A DNA stretch of 64,000 nucleotides, taken from Duganella aquatilis. GTDB lineage: Bacteria > Pseudomonadota > Gammaproteobacteria > Burkholderiales > Burkholderiaceae_D. This document shows, one piece after another, positions 34,526 to 43,847 of the stretch. The notes under the pieces are model-generated. The model made no database searches, was not told the DNA's origin, and worked only from the letters and a program-made list of their open reading frames with translations. The stretch spans positions 62,001-126,000 of the forward strand of contig NZ_WKJL01000013.1 in assembly GCF_009674565.1 (NCBI RefSeq), written 5' to 3'. The translations under genes and the position numbers were made by a program. Position 1 is the first letter of the stretch, and each line of letters opens with the position of its first letter.

Positions 34526-35710
34526 ATGAATATTTTGCTGACGCTGCTGCTGGCCGGCCTGACGATGGTCGGTCCGCTCGCCATCGATACCTATCTGCCG
34601 TCCTTCCCCGCCATTACCGTGGCCTTTGGCGCCAGCCCGCTGCTGGTGCAGCAGACGCTATCGATGTTCCTGTTCTGCTTCGCGTTCATGATGCTGTTCT
34701 ACGGCACGCTGTCCGATTCGTTCGGCCGCCGCCCGGTGATTCTGGTCTCGCTGGTGCTGTATATCGTGGCGTCGGTGGTGGCAGCGATGGCGCCGTCGAT
34801 CGGCGTGCTGCTGGCCTGCCGCGTGGTGCAGGGCCTGGCCGCCGGCGCCGGTTCGGTGGTGGGCCGCGCGATCGTGCTGGATCGCTTCGATGGCGTCCAG
34901 GCGCAGAAGATCCTGTCGCACATCATGATGGTGTTCGGCCTGGCGCCTGCGATTGCGCCGGTGCTGGGCGGCTGGCTGCAGGTAAGCTTCGGCTGGCGCT
35001 CGATCTTCTGGTTCCTCAGTGCCTTCGGCGTGATCATGCTGGTGGCCGTCCTGCGCGCGCTGCCGGAAAGCCTGGCGGTGAAGGACCGCCATCCTTTCCA
35101 TCTCGGCGCGATCGCCAAGAACTACTGGAAGGTGCTGTGTCACCACCACTTCCTGCTGCTGGCGGTAGCGGTCGGCATGTGCTTTGCGGGCGTGGCGCTG
35201 TACATCGGCTCCGCCGCCTACTTCGTGATGAATATCCTGCACCTGCCGGAAACCGCGTTTGCGTGGATGTTCGTGCCGCTGATCAGCGGCATGGTGGTGG
35301 GTTCGGCGCTGTCGGGCAAATTCGCGCACCGCTACCCGCGCAAGTCGCAGGTATGGATGGGCTTTGCGATCATGATCATCGCCGGCGTGATCAACGTCGG
35401 CTACAACCTGTTCTTCGTGGCGGCGGTGCCGTGGGCGGTGATGCCGCTGTTTATCTATTCCTTCGGCCTGGCGCTGGCCATGACGCCGCTGTCGATGATC
35501 GCGCTGGAGTACTTCCCGAATAACAGCGGGCTGGCGTCGTCGATGCAGTCGTTTATCCAGATGCTGCTGTTTGCGCTGGTGTCCGGCCTGGTGGCGCCGC
35601 TGCTGTTCGACAGCGCGCTGAATCTGGCCTGGGGCGTGCTCGCCAGCCTGGTGCTGAGCGTGATCGCCTGGCTGCTGGCGCAGACCGGCACGCCGGTCAC
35701 GCACGACTGA
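34526..35710 (+). CDS. Bcr/CflA-family multidrug efflux MFS transporter
   Basis: A 394-residue, 12-helix drug:H+ antiporter of the Bcr/CflA group. It shows the diagnostic first helix GPLAIDTYLPSFPAI, the MFS motif A GTLSDSFGRRPVIL and the motif C region LQVSFGWRSIFWFL. It probably exports bicyclomycin- or sulfonamide-type compounds or cysteine; specificity cannot be read. The start is uncertain: ATG 34496 would add 10 residues and neither has a strong ribosome site. Its stop abuts the opposing small gene. Confidence 0.9.
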   Translation: MNILLTLLLAGLTMVGPLAIDTYLPSFPAITVAFGASPLLVQQTLSMFLFCFAFMMLFYGTLSDSFGRRPVILVSLVLYIVASVVAAMAPSIGVLLACRVVQGLAAGAGSVVGRAIVLDRFDGVQAQKILSHIMMVFGLAPAIAPVLGGWLQVSFGWRSIFWFLSAFGVIMLVAVLRALPESLAVKDRHPFHLGAIAKNYWKVLCHHHFLLLAVAVGMCFAGVALYIGSAAYFVMNILHLPETAFAWMFVPLISGMVVGSALSGKFAHRYPRKSQVWMGFAIMIIAGVINVGYNLFFVAAVPWAVMPLFIYSFGLALAMTPLSMIALEYFPNNSGLASSMQSFIQMLLFALVSGLVAPLLFDSALNLAWGVLASLVLSVIAWLLAQTGTPVTHD

Positions 35711-35962
35711 TCAGGGCCAGGGCGCGGGATTCAGGTCGATATACTGCGCCCCGCCCTGCTCCGGCTCACGCTCGGCAGGTGAGCCGCCGGGCGCCTGGGC
35801 GGGATTGCGCAGGCCCAGTATCTCCTTGCGGGCTTCGACAAAGTCCGCGCTCGACAGCGGATTGTCCTTGTCGGGCCAGTTTTCCACCGCCCACGCCTGC
35901 AATTGCTCGAAACGCTGCCACAATTCGCTGATAAAGCGGCGACGTTCATCTTCGTTATCCAT
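35711..35962 (-). CDS. Small acidic hypothetical protein
   Basis: An 83-residue soluble protein with an N-terminal amphipathic helix (DNEDERRRFISELWQRFEQL) and a Pro/Glu-rich tail. A perfect AGGAGG lies 5 bp before the ATG at 35962, which strongly supports a translated gene although the open frame runs further upstream. It resembles short uncharacterised proteins of Burkholderiales; no function is proposed. Confidence 0.75.
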   Translation of the reverse strand: MDNEDERRRFISELWQRFEQLQAWAVENWPDKDNPLSSADFVEARKEILGLRNPAQAPGGSPAEREPEQGGAQYIDLNPAPWP

Positions 35963-36087
35963 ACGACCTCCTTGCCTATTCCTAGCTGTTGCGCCAGTAT
36001 GCCCCAAGCGCGGCGAGGGGTCGGTACGCAAGATAACTCACTAGCATGTAAAATGACGCATTAATCTGCCTTAAGCCAGAACCACGA

Positions 36088-36549
36088 ATGCGTCTCACCT
36101 CTTTTACCGACTATTCACTGCGTACGCTGCTCTACCTGGCGGCCAATCGGGATCGCCTGGTCACCATCCAGGACATCGCCGATCTGCATGTGATTTCAAA
36201 AAACCACCTGATGAAGGTGGTTTATCAACTCGGCCTGTCCGGCCTGGTGGAGACGGTACGCGGCCGCAATGGCGGGCTGCGTCTGGGGAAGGAACCGAAG
36301 GACATCAACATCGGCGAGCTGGTACGCTCTACCGAGACCGATTTCTTCATGGCCGAATGCTTCGACCGCGCCACCGACACCTGTCCGCTGACGCCTGACT
36401 GCAAGCTGAAACACACGCTGAACGACGCCACCCGGGCCTTCCTCAACGTCCTCGATCAGCAGACGCTGGCCGACATGCTGCCGGGCGATCCAGTGCATTC
36501 GCAGAGCAAGCCGGTGCGCATCATCCGCAACTCAGTCAAATCGCACTAG
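36088..36549 (+). CDS. nsrR: NsrR-type Rrf2-family regulator
   Basis: The 153-residue protein is an Rrf2 winged-helix regulator. The DNA-binding helix is at ~28-50 (IADLHVISKNHLMKVVYQLG), and three conserved cysteines (Cys91, Cys99, Cys105 in AECFDRATDTCPLTPDC) can hold an Fe-S cluster that senses nitric oxide. The AECF and CPLTPDCKLK pattern and MRLTSFTDYSLR start match NsrR. NsrR normally represses NO-detoxification genes such as hmp, which are not in this window. The 3' end overlaps the GntR gene by 4 bp. Confidence 0.88.
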   Translation: MRLTSFTDYSLRTLLYLAANRDRLVTIQDIADLHVISKNHLMKVVYQLGLSGLVETVRGRNGGLRLGKEPKDINIGELVRSTETDFFMAECFDRATDTCPLTPDCKLKHTLNDATRAFLNVLDQQTLADMLPGDPVHSQSKPVRIIRNSVKSH

Positions 36550-37208
36550 GCGGCATCCTGCCGCAGCTGCGGCAGCGACGCCATTAAATCCGAGAAGCGC
36601 TGGCCCTGGATCATCACGTGTTCACGCAGTAGATGGGCGGCGCGGTCGCCGTCGCCGTCCAGGATGGCCTGCACCACGCCGTCATGCTCGTTGTAGGAAT
36701 TGGCCAGCCGGTTGCGCACGCGCAGTTGCAGGCGGCGGTAGGGACGCAGGCGGCGGTATAGCGCGCGCGTCTGCTCGATCAGGAATTGATTGTGGCTGCC
36801 GGCGTAAATCGCCTCGTGGAAGATTTCGTTCTTATAGTAATACTCGTCCGGCTCCTGCGCATCAAGCGCCGCCTGGCAGGCCTGGTGCGCGACCAATAGC
36901 GACTTCTGCTCGTCCGGCGTCATGCGGCGCGCGGCCAGGCGGCCGCAGACCGCCTCCAATTCCGACATCACCTCGAACATCTCCACCAGCTGCTGCGGCC
37001 CCAACTCGGCAACGATGGCGCCGCGGCGCGGCCGTATCACCACCAATCCCATGGACGACAGCTGAATCAAGGTCTCGCGGATCGGCGTGCGCGACACGCC
37101 AAAGCGCGTCGCCAGCTCGGTTTCATCGAGATGCTGGCCGGGTTTGAGCTCGCCGACAGCAATCATTTCTTCGATTTGCTCGCGGAGAGTAGCGGAATGA
37201 GTTGTCAT
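36546..37208 (-). CDS. GntR-family (FCD) regulator, probable malonate-operon regulator
   Basis: The 220-residue regulator has an N-terminal winged HTH (about 8-70, TELATRFGVSRTPIRETLIQ) and a C-terminal all-helical FCD ligand domain (about 80-205, with the metal-binding His of NEIFHEAIYAGSHN). It is transcribed divergently from dctPQM-mdc, and GGGAGG precedes ATG 37208. The position matches MdcY-type repressors of malonate catabolism. A TGTATACA palindrome in the shared upstream region is its likely operator. Ligand assignment (malonate) is inferred from context. Confidence 0.88.
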   Translation of the reverse strand: MTTHSATLREQIEEMIAVGELKPGQHLDETELATRFGVSRTPIRETLIQLSSMGLVVIRPRRGAIVAELGPQQLVEMFEVMSELEAVCGRLAARRMTPDEQKSLLVAHQACQAALDAQEPDEYYYKNEIFHEAIYAGSHNQFLIEQTRALYRRLRPYRRLQLRVRNRLANSYNEHDGVVQAILDGDGDRAAHLLREHVMIQGQRFSDLMASLPQLRQDAA

Positions 37209-37225
37209 GCCTCCCATTATATCGC

Positions 37226-37261
37226 TTGACAACGTATGCGCAACCGCTATTCTTGTATACA
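37226..37261 (+). promoter_or_regulatory. Probable dctP-mdc promoter with GntR-type operator
   Basis: TTGACA (37226-37231) and TATTCT (37248-37253) are spaced 16 bp and read toward dctP, as a sigma-70 promoter. The perfect palindrome TGTATACA (37254-37261) touches the -10 box; many GntR/FCD repressors bind such T-GTATAC-A sites. A repressor there would block transcription until its ligand, presumably malonate, releases it. The assignment is by inspection only. Confidence 0.5.
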
Positions 37262-37329
37262 TAAAAAAGCACATTGCATATCGAATGCGATAACGATAAT
37301 ATTTCTTTACATCAACCCTTGGAGGACGT

Positions 37330-38343
37330 ATGACCGCTATCACCCGCAGGTCCGTACTAGCAGCTTTGGCAGCCAGCCCTTTGTTGTTGCAACCAGCCTG
37401 GGCGCAAACCGCGCTCAAGCTGTCCCACCAGTTCCCCGGCGGCACCGTCACCGAAGGCGATTTCCGTGACCGCCTGTCCCGCATGTTCGCCGCCGAAGTA
37501 GAAAAGCGCTCCAAGGGCGCGCTGAAGTTCTCGATCTATCCCGGCTCTTCGCTGATGAAGACCAACGCCCAGTTTTCCGCCATGCGCAAGGGCGCGCTGG
37601 ACCTGTCGCTGGTGCCGCTGTCGTACGCCGGCGGCGAAGTCCCGGAAGTGAACATCGGCCTGATGCCAGGCCTGGTCACCTCCTACGAACAGGCCTACGG
37701 CTGGAAGAACGCCGAAGTGGGCAAGGAACTGTCGCGCATCCTGTACGACAAGGGCATCGTGATGGTCAGCTGGATCTGGCAAGGCGGCGGCATGGCCTCG
37801 CGCGGCAAGCCGGTGGTCGATCCGGACGACGCCAAGGGCATGAAGATCCGCGGCGGTTCGCGCGAGATGGACATGATGCTGAAGGCCGCCGGCGCCGCCG
37901 TGGTCACCCTGCCGTCGAATGAAATCTACGCCGCCATGCAGACCGGCGCGATGGAAGGCGCACTGACCTCCTCCACGTCGCTGATCTCGTTCCGTCTTGA
38001 GGAAGTGTCGAAGGCGCTGACCACCGCGCGCGGCGGCTCCTACTGGTTCATGCTGGAACCGCTGATGATGTCGCGCACCGTGTTCGACAAGCTGCCGAAG
38101 GACCAGCAGCAGCTGATCCTGACCGTGGGCGCCGAACTGGAAGCCTTCGCGCTCAAATCGTCGAAGGAGGATGACCAGCAAGTGGCCGTGGTCTACCAGA
38201 AAGCCAACGCCAAGGTGGTCGACATGACGCCGGCCTCGCTGCAAAAATGGCAGGCCATCGCCCGCGCCACCGCCTGGAAGGACTTCAGCGAGAAGAACGC
38301 CAGCTGCGCCAACCTGCTGAAACTGGCGGAGAAAACGCTGTGA
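37330..38343 (+). CDS. dctP: TRAP transporter substrate-binding protein (DctP type)
   Basis: The 337-residue periplasmic protein has a signal peptide with a twin-arginine-like start (ITRRSVLAALAASPLLLQPA). A DctP fold follows (ALKLSHQFPGGTVTEGDFRD, GLDLSLVPLSYAGGE-type central strand, MKIRGGSREMDMMLKAAGA) with the conserved binding-site Arg region. GGAGG precedes the ATG at 37330. It captures a carboxylate for the DctQM permease. The adjoining mdc genes make malonate the best guess. Its stop overlaps the GTG of dctQ. Confidence 0.9.
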   Translation: MTAITRRSVLAALAASPLLLQPAWAQTALKLSHQFPGGTVTEGDFRDRLSRMFAAEVEKRSKGALKFSIYPGSSLMKTNAQFSAMRKGALDLSLVPLSYAGGEVPEVNIGLMPGLVTSYEQAYGWKNAEVGKELSRILYDKGIVMVSWIWQGGGMASRGKPVVDPDDAKGMKIRGGSREMDMMLKAAGAAVVTLPSNEIYAAMQTGAMEGALTSSTSLISFRLEEVSKALTTARGGSYWFMLEPLMMSRTVFDKLPKDQQQLILTVGAELEAFALKSSKEDDQQVAVVYQKANAKVVDMTPASLQKWQAIARATAWKDFSEKNASCANLLKLAEKTL

Positions 38344-38903
38344 GCCACGGCGTAGACATCGCGCCGTCGCGCGGTCCTGCGCCGCCGGACAACGCCGTCA
38401 TCGCGGCGCTGACGGCGGCGCTGGACAAGCTGAATCGCCTGCTGATGACGCTGTCCATGATTGCACTGGTGCTGACCGCGCTGGTGCTGACCTACTCGGT
38501 GGTGTCGCGCTACTTCTTCAGCGCGCCCACCGACTGGCAGGACGAGGCCTCGGTCTTCATGCTGGTCGGCGTCACCTTTTTCACCACCGCCTATGTGCAG
38601 TTCCATCGCGGCCATATCGGCATCGAAGCGGTGGCGGGCCTGCTGCCGCGCCGCGTGAATGCGGTGCGGCTGTTCGTGGTGGACCTGGCGTCGACGCTGT
38701 TCTGCGCCTTCTTCACCTGGAAATCGTGGATGCTGTTCCACGAAGCCTGGGTGGATGGACAGACCACCTCCTCCACCTTCGCGCCGCCGCTGTGGATTCC
38801 GTACTCGATGATGGCCGCCGGCATGACGCTGCTCACGCTGCAACTGCTGCTGCAAACGCTGGCCCGCATGACCAACAAACCTGACTCGGAGCGCGCAGCA
38901 TGA
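38340..38903 (+). CDS. dctQ: TRAP transporter small permease (DctQ type)
   Basis: A 187-residue membrane protein with four helices, typical of DctQ. It contains VVSRYFFSAPTDWQDEAS and the paired helices around VGVTFFTTAYVQFHRGHI. The start is GTG 38340, overlapping the dctP stop (GTGA); no ATG in the frame suits the family. It assembles with DctM to form the membrane unit of the Na+-driven TRAP carrier. Confidence 0.9.
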   Translation: MSHGVDIAPSRGPAPPDNAVIAALTAALDKLNRLLMTLSMIALVLTALVLTYSVVSRYFFSAPTDWQDEASVFMLVGVTFFTTAYVQFHRGHIGIEAVAGLLPRRVNAVRLFVVDLASTLFCAFFTWKSWMLFHEAWVDGQTTSSTFAPPLWIPYSMMAAGMTLLTLQLLLQTLARMTNKPDSERAA

Positions 38904-40249
38904 GTGACCTGACCCTGGGCGCGCTGTACGGCGCCGTTACGCTGGTGGTGATGTTCTCCGGGATGCCGATCGCATTCGCGCTGGGCATCGTGGCCACCGG
39001 CTTTATGTACTTCTTCATGCCGCCGTCCTCGCTGGACACGGTCACGCAGAACGTCTACGAAGAGATGGCGTCGATCACGCTGCTGTCGATTCCCCTGTTT
39101 ATCCTGAAGGGCGCGGCCATCGGCAAATCGCCGGCGGGACGCGACTTGTACTCCGCCATCCACACATGGATGCACAAAATCCCCGGTGGCCTCGGCATCG
39201 CCAACGTGTTTGCCTGCGCGCTGTTCGCGGCCATGGCAGGCTCCTCGCCCGCCACCTGCTCGGCCATCGGTTCGGCCGGCATTCCGGAAATGCGCAAGCG
39301 CGGCTACTCGCCGGGCTTCGCGGCCGGCATCATCGCGGCCGGCGGCACGCTGGGCATTTTGCTGCCGCCGTCGATTACCATGATCCTGTACGCGGTGGCC
39401 GCCGAGCAGTCGCTGGGCCGCCTGTTCCTGGCAGGGATCGGCCCCGGCATCCTGCTGGTGCTGCTGTTTGCCGGCTACGCCGTCTACCGCGCCCGCAAGG
39501 AATACCGCATGGCGCTGGAGATCTACGAAAAAGGCGGGCAGAAGTCGGCCTACCTGGAAGACGAGCATTTCACCTTGAAGCAAAAAGTGGAAATGCTGCC
39601 GCGCGTGCTGCCATTCATTGTGCTGCTGATCGGCGTGATGGTGGCGCTGTACGGCGGCTTCGCCACCCCGTCCGAAACCGCGGGCCTGGGCGCGCTGCTG
39701 GCGTTGGCGCTGCTGGCAGTGATCTACGGCGTGTGGAAGCCGAAAGACCTGTCGCCCATCCTCGGTTCGTCGATCAAGGAATCGACCATGCTGCTGCTGA
39801 TCATCGGCATGTCGCTGCTGTATTCCTACGTGATGAGCTACCTGCACATCAGCCAGTCGGCCGCCGCGTGGGTGGTCAGCCTGCACCTGTCGAAATGGGT
39901 GCTGCTGGCGGTGATCCTGTTCATGGTGATCGTGTTCGGCTTCTTCCTGCCGCCCGTATCGATCATCCTGATGACGGCGCCGATCATCCTGCCGCCGCTG
40001 CGCGAAGCAGGTTTCGATCTGATCTGGTTCGGCATCGTCATGACGGTGGTGATGGAGATGGGCCTGATCCATCCGCCGGTGGGACTGAATATATTCGTCA
40101 TCAAGAACATCGCGCCGGACATTCCTTTGAAGGATGTGATCTGGGGCGTGTTCCCCTTCCTGTTGCTGATGGTGCTGGCTGTGCTGCTGCTGTGCGTCTT
40201 CCCATCGATCGCAACCGGCCTGCCTGACATGATTATGGGAGCAAAATAA
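38900..40249 (+). CDS. dctM: TRAP transporter large permease (DctM type)
   Basis: A 449-residue protein with about 12 hydrophobic segments and TRAP large-subunit signatures (AAMAGSSPATCSAIGSAG, GGTLGILLPPSITMILYA, MEMGLIHPPVGLNIFVIK). It starts 4 bp inside the dctQ end (ATGA). About 40 extra residues in the central loop (RARKEYRMALEIYEKGGQ) set it apart from shorter DctM proteins. It is followed after 1 bp by mdcA, so transporter and enzyme genes form one operon. Confidence 0.92.
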   Translation: MSDLTLGALYGAVTLVVMFSGMPIAFALGIVATGFMYFFMPPSSLDTVTQNVYEEMASITLLSIPLFILKGAAIGKSPAGRDLYSAIHTWMHKIPGGLGIANVFACALFAAMAGSSPATCSAIGSAGIPEMRKRGYSPGFAAGIIAAGGTLGILLPPSITMILYAVAAEQSLGRLFLAGIGPGILLVLLFAGYAVYRARKEYRMALEIYEKGGQKSAYLEDEHFTLKQKVEMLPRVLPFIVLLIGVMVALYGGFATPSETAGLGALLALALLAVIYGVWKPKDLSPILGSSIKESTMLLLIIGMSLLYSYVMSYLHISQSAAAWVVSLHLSKWVLLAVILFMVIVFGFFLPPVSIILMTAPIILPPLREAGFDLIWFGIVMTVVMEMGLIHPPVGLNIFVIKNIAPDIPLKDVIWGVFPFLLLMVLAVLLLCVFPSIATGLPDMIMGAK

Positions 40250-40250
40250 A

Positions 40251-41903
40251 ATGTCCTGGAACACCTTGCAGCAAAATCGCGAAGCGCGATTGCAGCGCGC
40301 CCGTACGGCGTTGGGCAATGAACTGGACGGCAAAAGCCTGCCGTCCGCGCGCATCGCCGATCTGCTGCATGCGGTCATCGAATGCGGCGACCGCGTTTGC
40401 CTCGAAGGCAATAACCAGAAACAGGCCGATTTTCTCGGCCATGCGCTGGCCCATTTGAATCCGGAGCGCGTCAACGACCTGCACATGCTGCAGTCGGTGC
40501 TGGCGCTGCCGGAGCATCTGGACGTCTTCGAGCGTGGCGTCGCTTCGCGGCTGGACTTTTCGTTCTCCGGTCCGCAGGCGGCGCGCGTGGCACGGCTGGC
40601 GTCCGCCGGCAAGCTGAATATCGGCGCCATTCACACCTACCTGGAACTGTTCAGCCGCTACTTCATCGACCTGCCGCCGCGCGTGTGCCTGATCGCGGCG
40701 GAAGCGGCGGACCGCGACGGCAACCTGTACACCGGTCCGAATACCGAGGATACGCCAGCCATCGTGGAAGCGACGGCGTTCAAGCAAGGCATCGTCATCG
40801 TCCAGGTGAACAAGATCGTGGACAAGGTGCCGCGTGTGGACGTGCCGGGCGACTGGGTGGATTTCGTCGTGCAGTCGCCGCGTCCCTATTACATCGAGCC
40901 GCTGTTCACGCGCGACCCGGCGCAGATTTCGGAAATCCAGGTGCTGATGGCGATGATGGCCATCAAGGGCATCTACGCCGAATACGAGGTGCAGCGCCTG
41001 AACCACGGCATCGGTTTCGACACCGCCGCCATCGAACTGCTGCTGCCGACCTATGCGGAATCGCTTGGCCTGCGCGGCAAGATCGGCAAACACTGGGCGC
41101 TGAATCCGCACCCGGCGCTGATACCGGCGATTGAAGCGGGCTTCGTCACCTCCATCCATTCCTTCGGCTCGGAACTGGGCATGGAGGAATACATCCACGC
41201 GCGGCCGGACGTGTTTGCGATCGGACCGGACGGCACCATGCGCAGCAACCGCGCCATGTGCCAGGCTGCCGGCCACTATGCCTGCGACATGTTCATCGGC
41301 TCGACCTTGCAGATCGACTTGCAGGGCAATTCATCCACCGCGACGGCCGGCCGTATCTCAGGCTTCGGCGGCGCCTCCAACATGGGGGCCGACGCGCGCG
41401 GACGGCGTCACGCCAGTCCGGCGTGGCTGAAGGCCGGCGAGCAGGCGCGCGCAGGCCGCAACACCATCCCGCGCGGCCAGAAGCTGGTGGTGCAAATCGT
41501 CGAAACCTTCCGCGAACACATGCAGCCGGCCTTCGTGGAAAAGCTGGACGCGTGGGAACTGATGGAACAGGCCAGGATGGCCATCCCGCCGGTGATGATC
41601 TACGGCGACGACGTCACCCACATCCTGACCGAGGAGGGCATCGCCAACCTGCTGCTGTGCCGCACCGACGAGGAACGCGAGCAGGCGATACGCGGCGTGG
41701 CGGGCTACACGCCGGTGGGCCTGGGACGCGACGCGCGCATGGTGGAAAACCTGCGCGACCGCGGCATCATCACGCGGGCGGAAGATCTGGGCATCGACAA
41801 GCGCCAGGCCACGCGCGACCTGCTGGCCGCACGCAATATGAAAGACCTGGTGCGCGCATCGGGCGGTTTGTACAATCCGCCCAAGCGTTTCCGCAACTGG
41901 TAA
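40251..41903 (+). CDS. mdcA: Malonate decarboxylase alpha subunit (acetyl-S-ACP:malonate ACP transferase)
   Basis: The 550-residue cytoplasmic enzyme exchanges the acetyl group on the carrier protein for malonyl, releasing acetate. It is a CoA-transferase-type protein (YTGPNTEDTPAIVEATAFKQ, GIYAEYEVQRLNHGIGFDTA, GRISGFGGASNMGADARGRR). Its length matches MdcA of other bacteria. It is the first of the seven consecutive mdc genes ACDEGBH. Confidence 0.96.
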   Translation: MSWNTLQQNREARLQRARTALGNELDGKSLPSARIADLLHAVIECGDRVCLEGNNQKQADFLGHALAHLNPERVNDLHMLQSVLALPEHLDVFERGVASRLDFSFSGPQAARVARLASAGKLNIGAIHTYLELFSRYFIDLPPRVCLIAAEAADRDGNLYTGPNTEDTPAIVEATAFKQGIVIVQVNKIVDKVPRVDVPGDWVDFVVQSPRPYYIEPLFTRDPAQISEIQVLMAMMAIKGIYAEYEVQRLNHGIGFDTAAIELLLPTYAESLGLRGKIGKHWALNPHPALIPAIEAGFVTSIHSFGSELGMEEYIHARPDVFAIGPDGTMRSNRAMCQAAGHYACDMFIGSTLQIDLQGNSSTATAGRISGFGGASNMGADARGRRHASPAWLKAGEQARAGRNTIPRGQKLVVQIVETFREHMQPAFVEKLDAWELMEQARMAIPPVMIYGDDVTHILTEEGIANLLLCRTDEEREQAIRGVAGYTPVGLGRDARMVENLRDRGIITRAEDLGIDKRQATRDLLAARNMKDLVRASGGLYNPPKRFRNW

Positions 41904-41915
41904 AGGAGCACGAAG

Positions 41916-42230
41916 ATGGAAACCTTGAACTATCGATTTGAAAACGGCACCCACCGCCTGAGCGCGCCGCCGGAAGTTGTGGGCGTGGTCGGCTCCGGCA
42001 ATCTGGAAGTGCTGATCGAGCCGGCGGCGCTGGATGGCGCCTGCAGCATCGAGATCACCACCGCCGCTGTCGGTTTCGGTCCGATCTGGGAAGCGGTGAT
42101 GCGCGACTTCCACGCGCGCTGGCTGCTGGCCGACACCCGCATCTCCATCAATGACATGGGCGCCACGCCGGCCGTCGTCAGCCTGCGCATGGACCAGGCG
42201 GTGCAGACCATGCTGGGAGACGCGCCATGA
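41916..42230 (+). CDS. mdcC: Malonate decarboxylase acyl carrier protein (delta subunit)
   Basis: A 104-residue carrier whose Ser27 (GVVGSGNLEVL) lies where the 2'-(5''-phosphoribosyl)-3'-dephospho-CoA group is attached. AAGGAG is placed before ATG 41916. The overlapping ATGA joins it to mdcD. It carries acetyl and malonyl thioesters between the MdcA and MdcD/E active sites. Confidence 0.95.
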   Translation: METLNYRFENGTHRLSAPPEVVGVVGSGNLEVLIEPAALDGACSIEITTAAVGFGPIWEAVMRDFHARWLLADTRISINDMGATPAVVSLRMDQAVQTMLGDAP

Positions 42231-43129
42231 GCCGCCCTGTCAGCTATCAGGAAGCGACCGCGCGCGAACGCTTGCAGCATCTGTTCAACGCCGGCAGTTT
42301 CGAGGAATTCATTCCGCCGTCGGAGCGCGTGACCAGCCCTCACCTGGCGCAGCTGAACGCGCCGGTGGCGTTTGACGATGGCGTGGCCATCGGCCGCGCG
42401 TTGCTGGGCGGTGTGCCGGTGTACGTGGCGGCGCAGGAAGGCGCCTTCATGGGCGGCGCGGTCGGCGAGGTGCACGGCGCCAAGCTGGTTGGCCTGCTGC
42501 GCAAGGCGGTGGCCGACAAGGTGGCGGCCGTGGTGGTGCTGGTGGAATCGGGCGGCGTGCGCCTGCACGAAGCCAACGCCGGCTTGATCGCGGTGTCGGA
42601 AGTGATGCGCGCCCTGCTCGATGCGCGCGATGCCGGCGTGGCGGTGGTTGTGCTGGTGGGCGGCGCCAATGGCGCGTTCGGCGGCATGGGCATTGTGACG
42701 CGTTGCGCCAATGTGGTTGTCATGTCGGAAGAAGCGCGGCTGGCGATGTCCGGTCCCGAGGTGATCGAGACCGCCAACGGCGTTGAGGAATTCGATTCGC
42801 GCGACCGCGCGCTGGTGTGGCGCACAACGGGCGGCAAGCACCGCTATCTGCTGGGCGATTGCCAGCGCATCGTGGCCGACGACGTGGCGGCGTTCCGCGC
42901 GGCGGCGCAGGAAGCGGTCGGGGCGCTGGCGGATGGCGCGACCGGCTTGACGCTGGAGGCGCTGGAGGCCGAGCAGAAGATGCTGGAGGATCGCCTCCAC
43001 AGCTTCGGCGCCCTGCACGATCCGATCGATATCTGGAGCGCGATGCAGATGGCGGATGCGGAGAATATTCCGATGCTGGATGTGGACAGCTTTATCGCGG
43101 CGGCGGCAGCGCACCGCAAGGGAGTCTGA
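42227..43129 (+). CDS. mdcD: Malonate decarboxylase beta subunit
   Basis: The 300-residue protein is a biotin-independent carboxyltransferase-like subunit of the crotonase fold (VVLVESGGVRLHEANAGLIA, GGANGAFGGMGIVTRCANVV). With MdcE it decarboxylates malonyl-S-ACP to acetyl-S-ACP and CO2. It starts inside the end of mdcC. The Gly-rich oxyanion-hole loops are intact. Confidence 0.95.
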   Translation: MSRPVSYQEATARERLQHLFNAGSFEEFIPPSERVTSPHLAQLNAPVAFDDGVAIGRALLGGVPVYVAAQEGAFMGGAVGEVHGAKLVGLLRKAVADKVAAVVVLVESGGVRLHEANAGLIAVSEVMRALLDARDAGVAVVVLVGGANGAFGGMGIVTRCANVVVMSEEARLAMSGPEVIETANGVEEFDSRDRALVWRTTGGKHRYLLGDCQRIVADDVAAFRAAAQEAVGALADGATGLTLEALEAEQKMLEDRLHSFGALHDPIDIWSAMQMADAENIPMLDVDSFIAAAAAHRKGV

Positions 43130-43130
43130 G

Positions 43131-43847
43131 ATGGACTGGAAAAAACTGGCCGATACGCTGTTCCCGCAAGGTCACACGATCGTCGAGAAAAATGAATTCC
43201 TGAGCGGCGACGCGCAGGTGGATGGCCAGCCGGTGGCGGTAATCGGCACCACCGGTCATACGCCGATCGGCGTGGAGATCGCCCTGGCGCAGGCGCAGGC
43301 GATCCTGCGCACGGTGCGCGAGTTCCCGGGCCGGCCAATCCTGATGCTGATCGATACGCAAGGCCAGCGCTTGCGCCATCGCGATGAGATGTTGGGCATC
43401 AACAGCTACATGGCCCACCTGGGCAAGTGCGTGGATCTGGCGCGCCGCAAGGGGCACAAGATTATCGGCCTGGTGTACGACCAGGCGCTGTCCGGCGGTT
43501 TTATCACCAGCGGCTTGATGGCGGATGCCTGCCATGCGCTTCCCGATGCGACCATCCGCGTGATGGGTTTGCCGGCGATGGCGCGCATCACCAAGGTGCC
43601 GGAAGAGGTGCTGACCGAGCTGGCGCAGAGTAATCCGGTGTTTGCGCCGGGGCCGGAGAATTATCTGCGCATGGGCGGATTGGAGTCGATCTGGAATGGC
43701 GATCTGGCGCAGCATTTGCGTGCCGCGCTGGCGCAACCGGTTGCGGGCGATCAGCGCAGCGCGCTGGGACTGCAGCGTGGCGGACGCCGCTGGGCGCAGC
43801 CGGTGATTGATGCGGTGCTGTCGGGCAGCCATGTTCAACGCGCATAA
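43131..43847 (+). CDS. mdcE: Malonate decarboxylase gamma subunit
   Basis: A 238-residue partner of MdcD, also of the carboxyltransferase fold (LMLIDTQGQRLRHRDEMLGI, QALSGGFITSGLMADACHAL). ATG 43131 lies 1 bp after the mdcD stop and begins MDWKKLADTLFPQG as in the family. It completes the malonyl-S-ACP decarboxylase active site. Its 3' end overlaps mdcG by 17 bp. Confidence 0.94.
   Translation: MDWKKLADTLFPQGHTIVEKNEFLSGDAQVDGQPVAVIGTTGHTPIGVEIALAQAQAILRTVREFPGRPILMLIDTQGQRLRHRDEMLGINSYMAHLGKCVDLARRKGHKIIGLVYDQALSGGFITSGLMADACHALPDATIRVMGLPAMARITKVPEEVLTELAQSNPVFAPGPENYLRMGGLESIWNGDLAQHLRAALAQPVAGDQRSALGLQRGGRRWAQPVIDAVLSGSHVQRA

Noticed and set aside
38591..40630. 679-residue minus-strand open frame opposite dctQM/mdcA
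   Set aside because: It is rich in Arg/His/Gln and lies under a clearly coding operon; a shadow frame.
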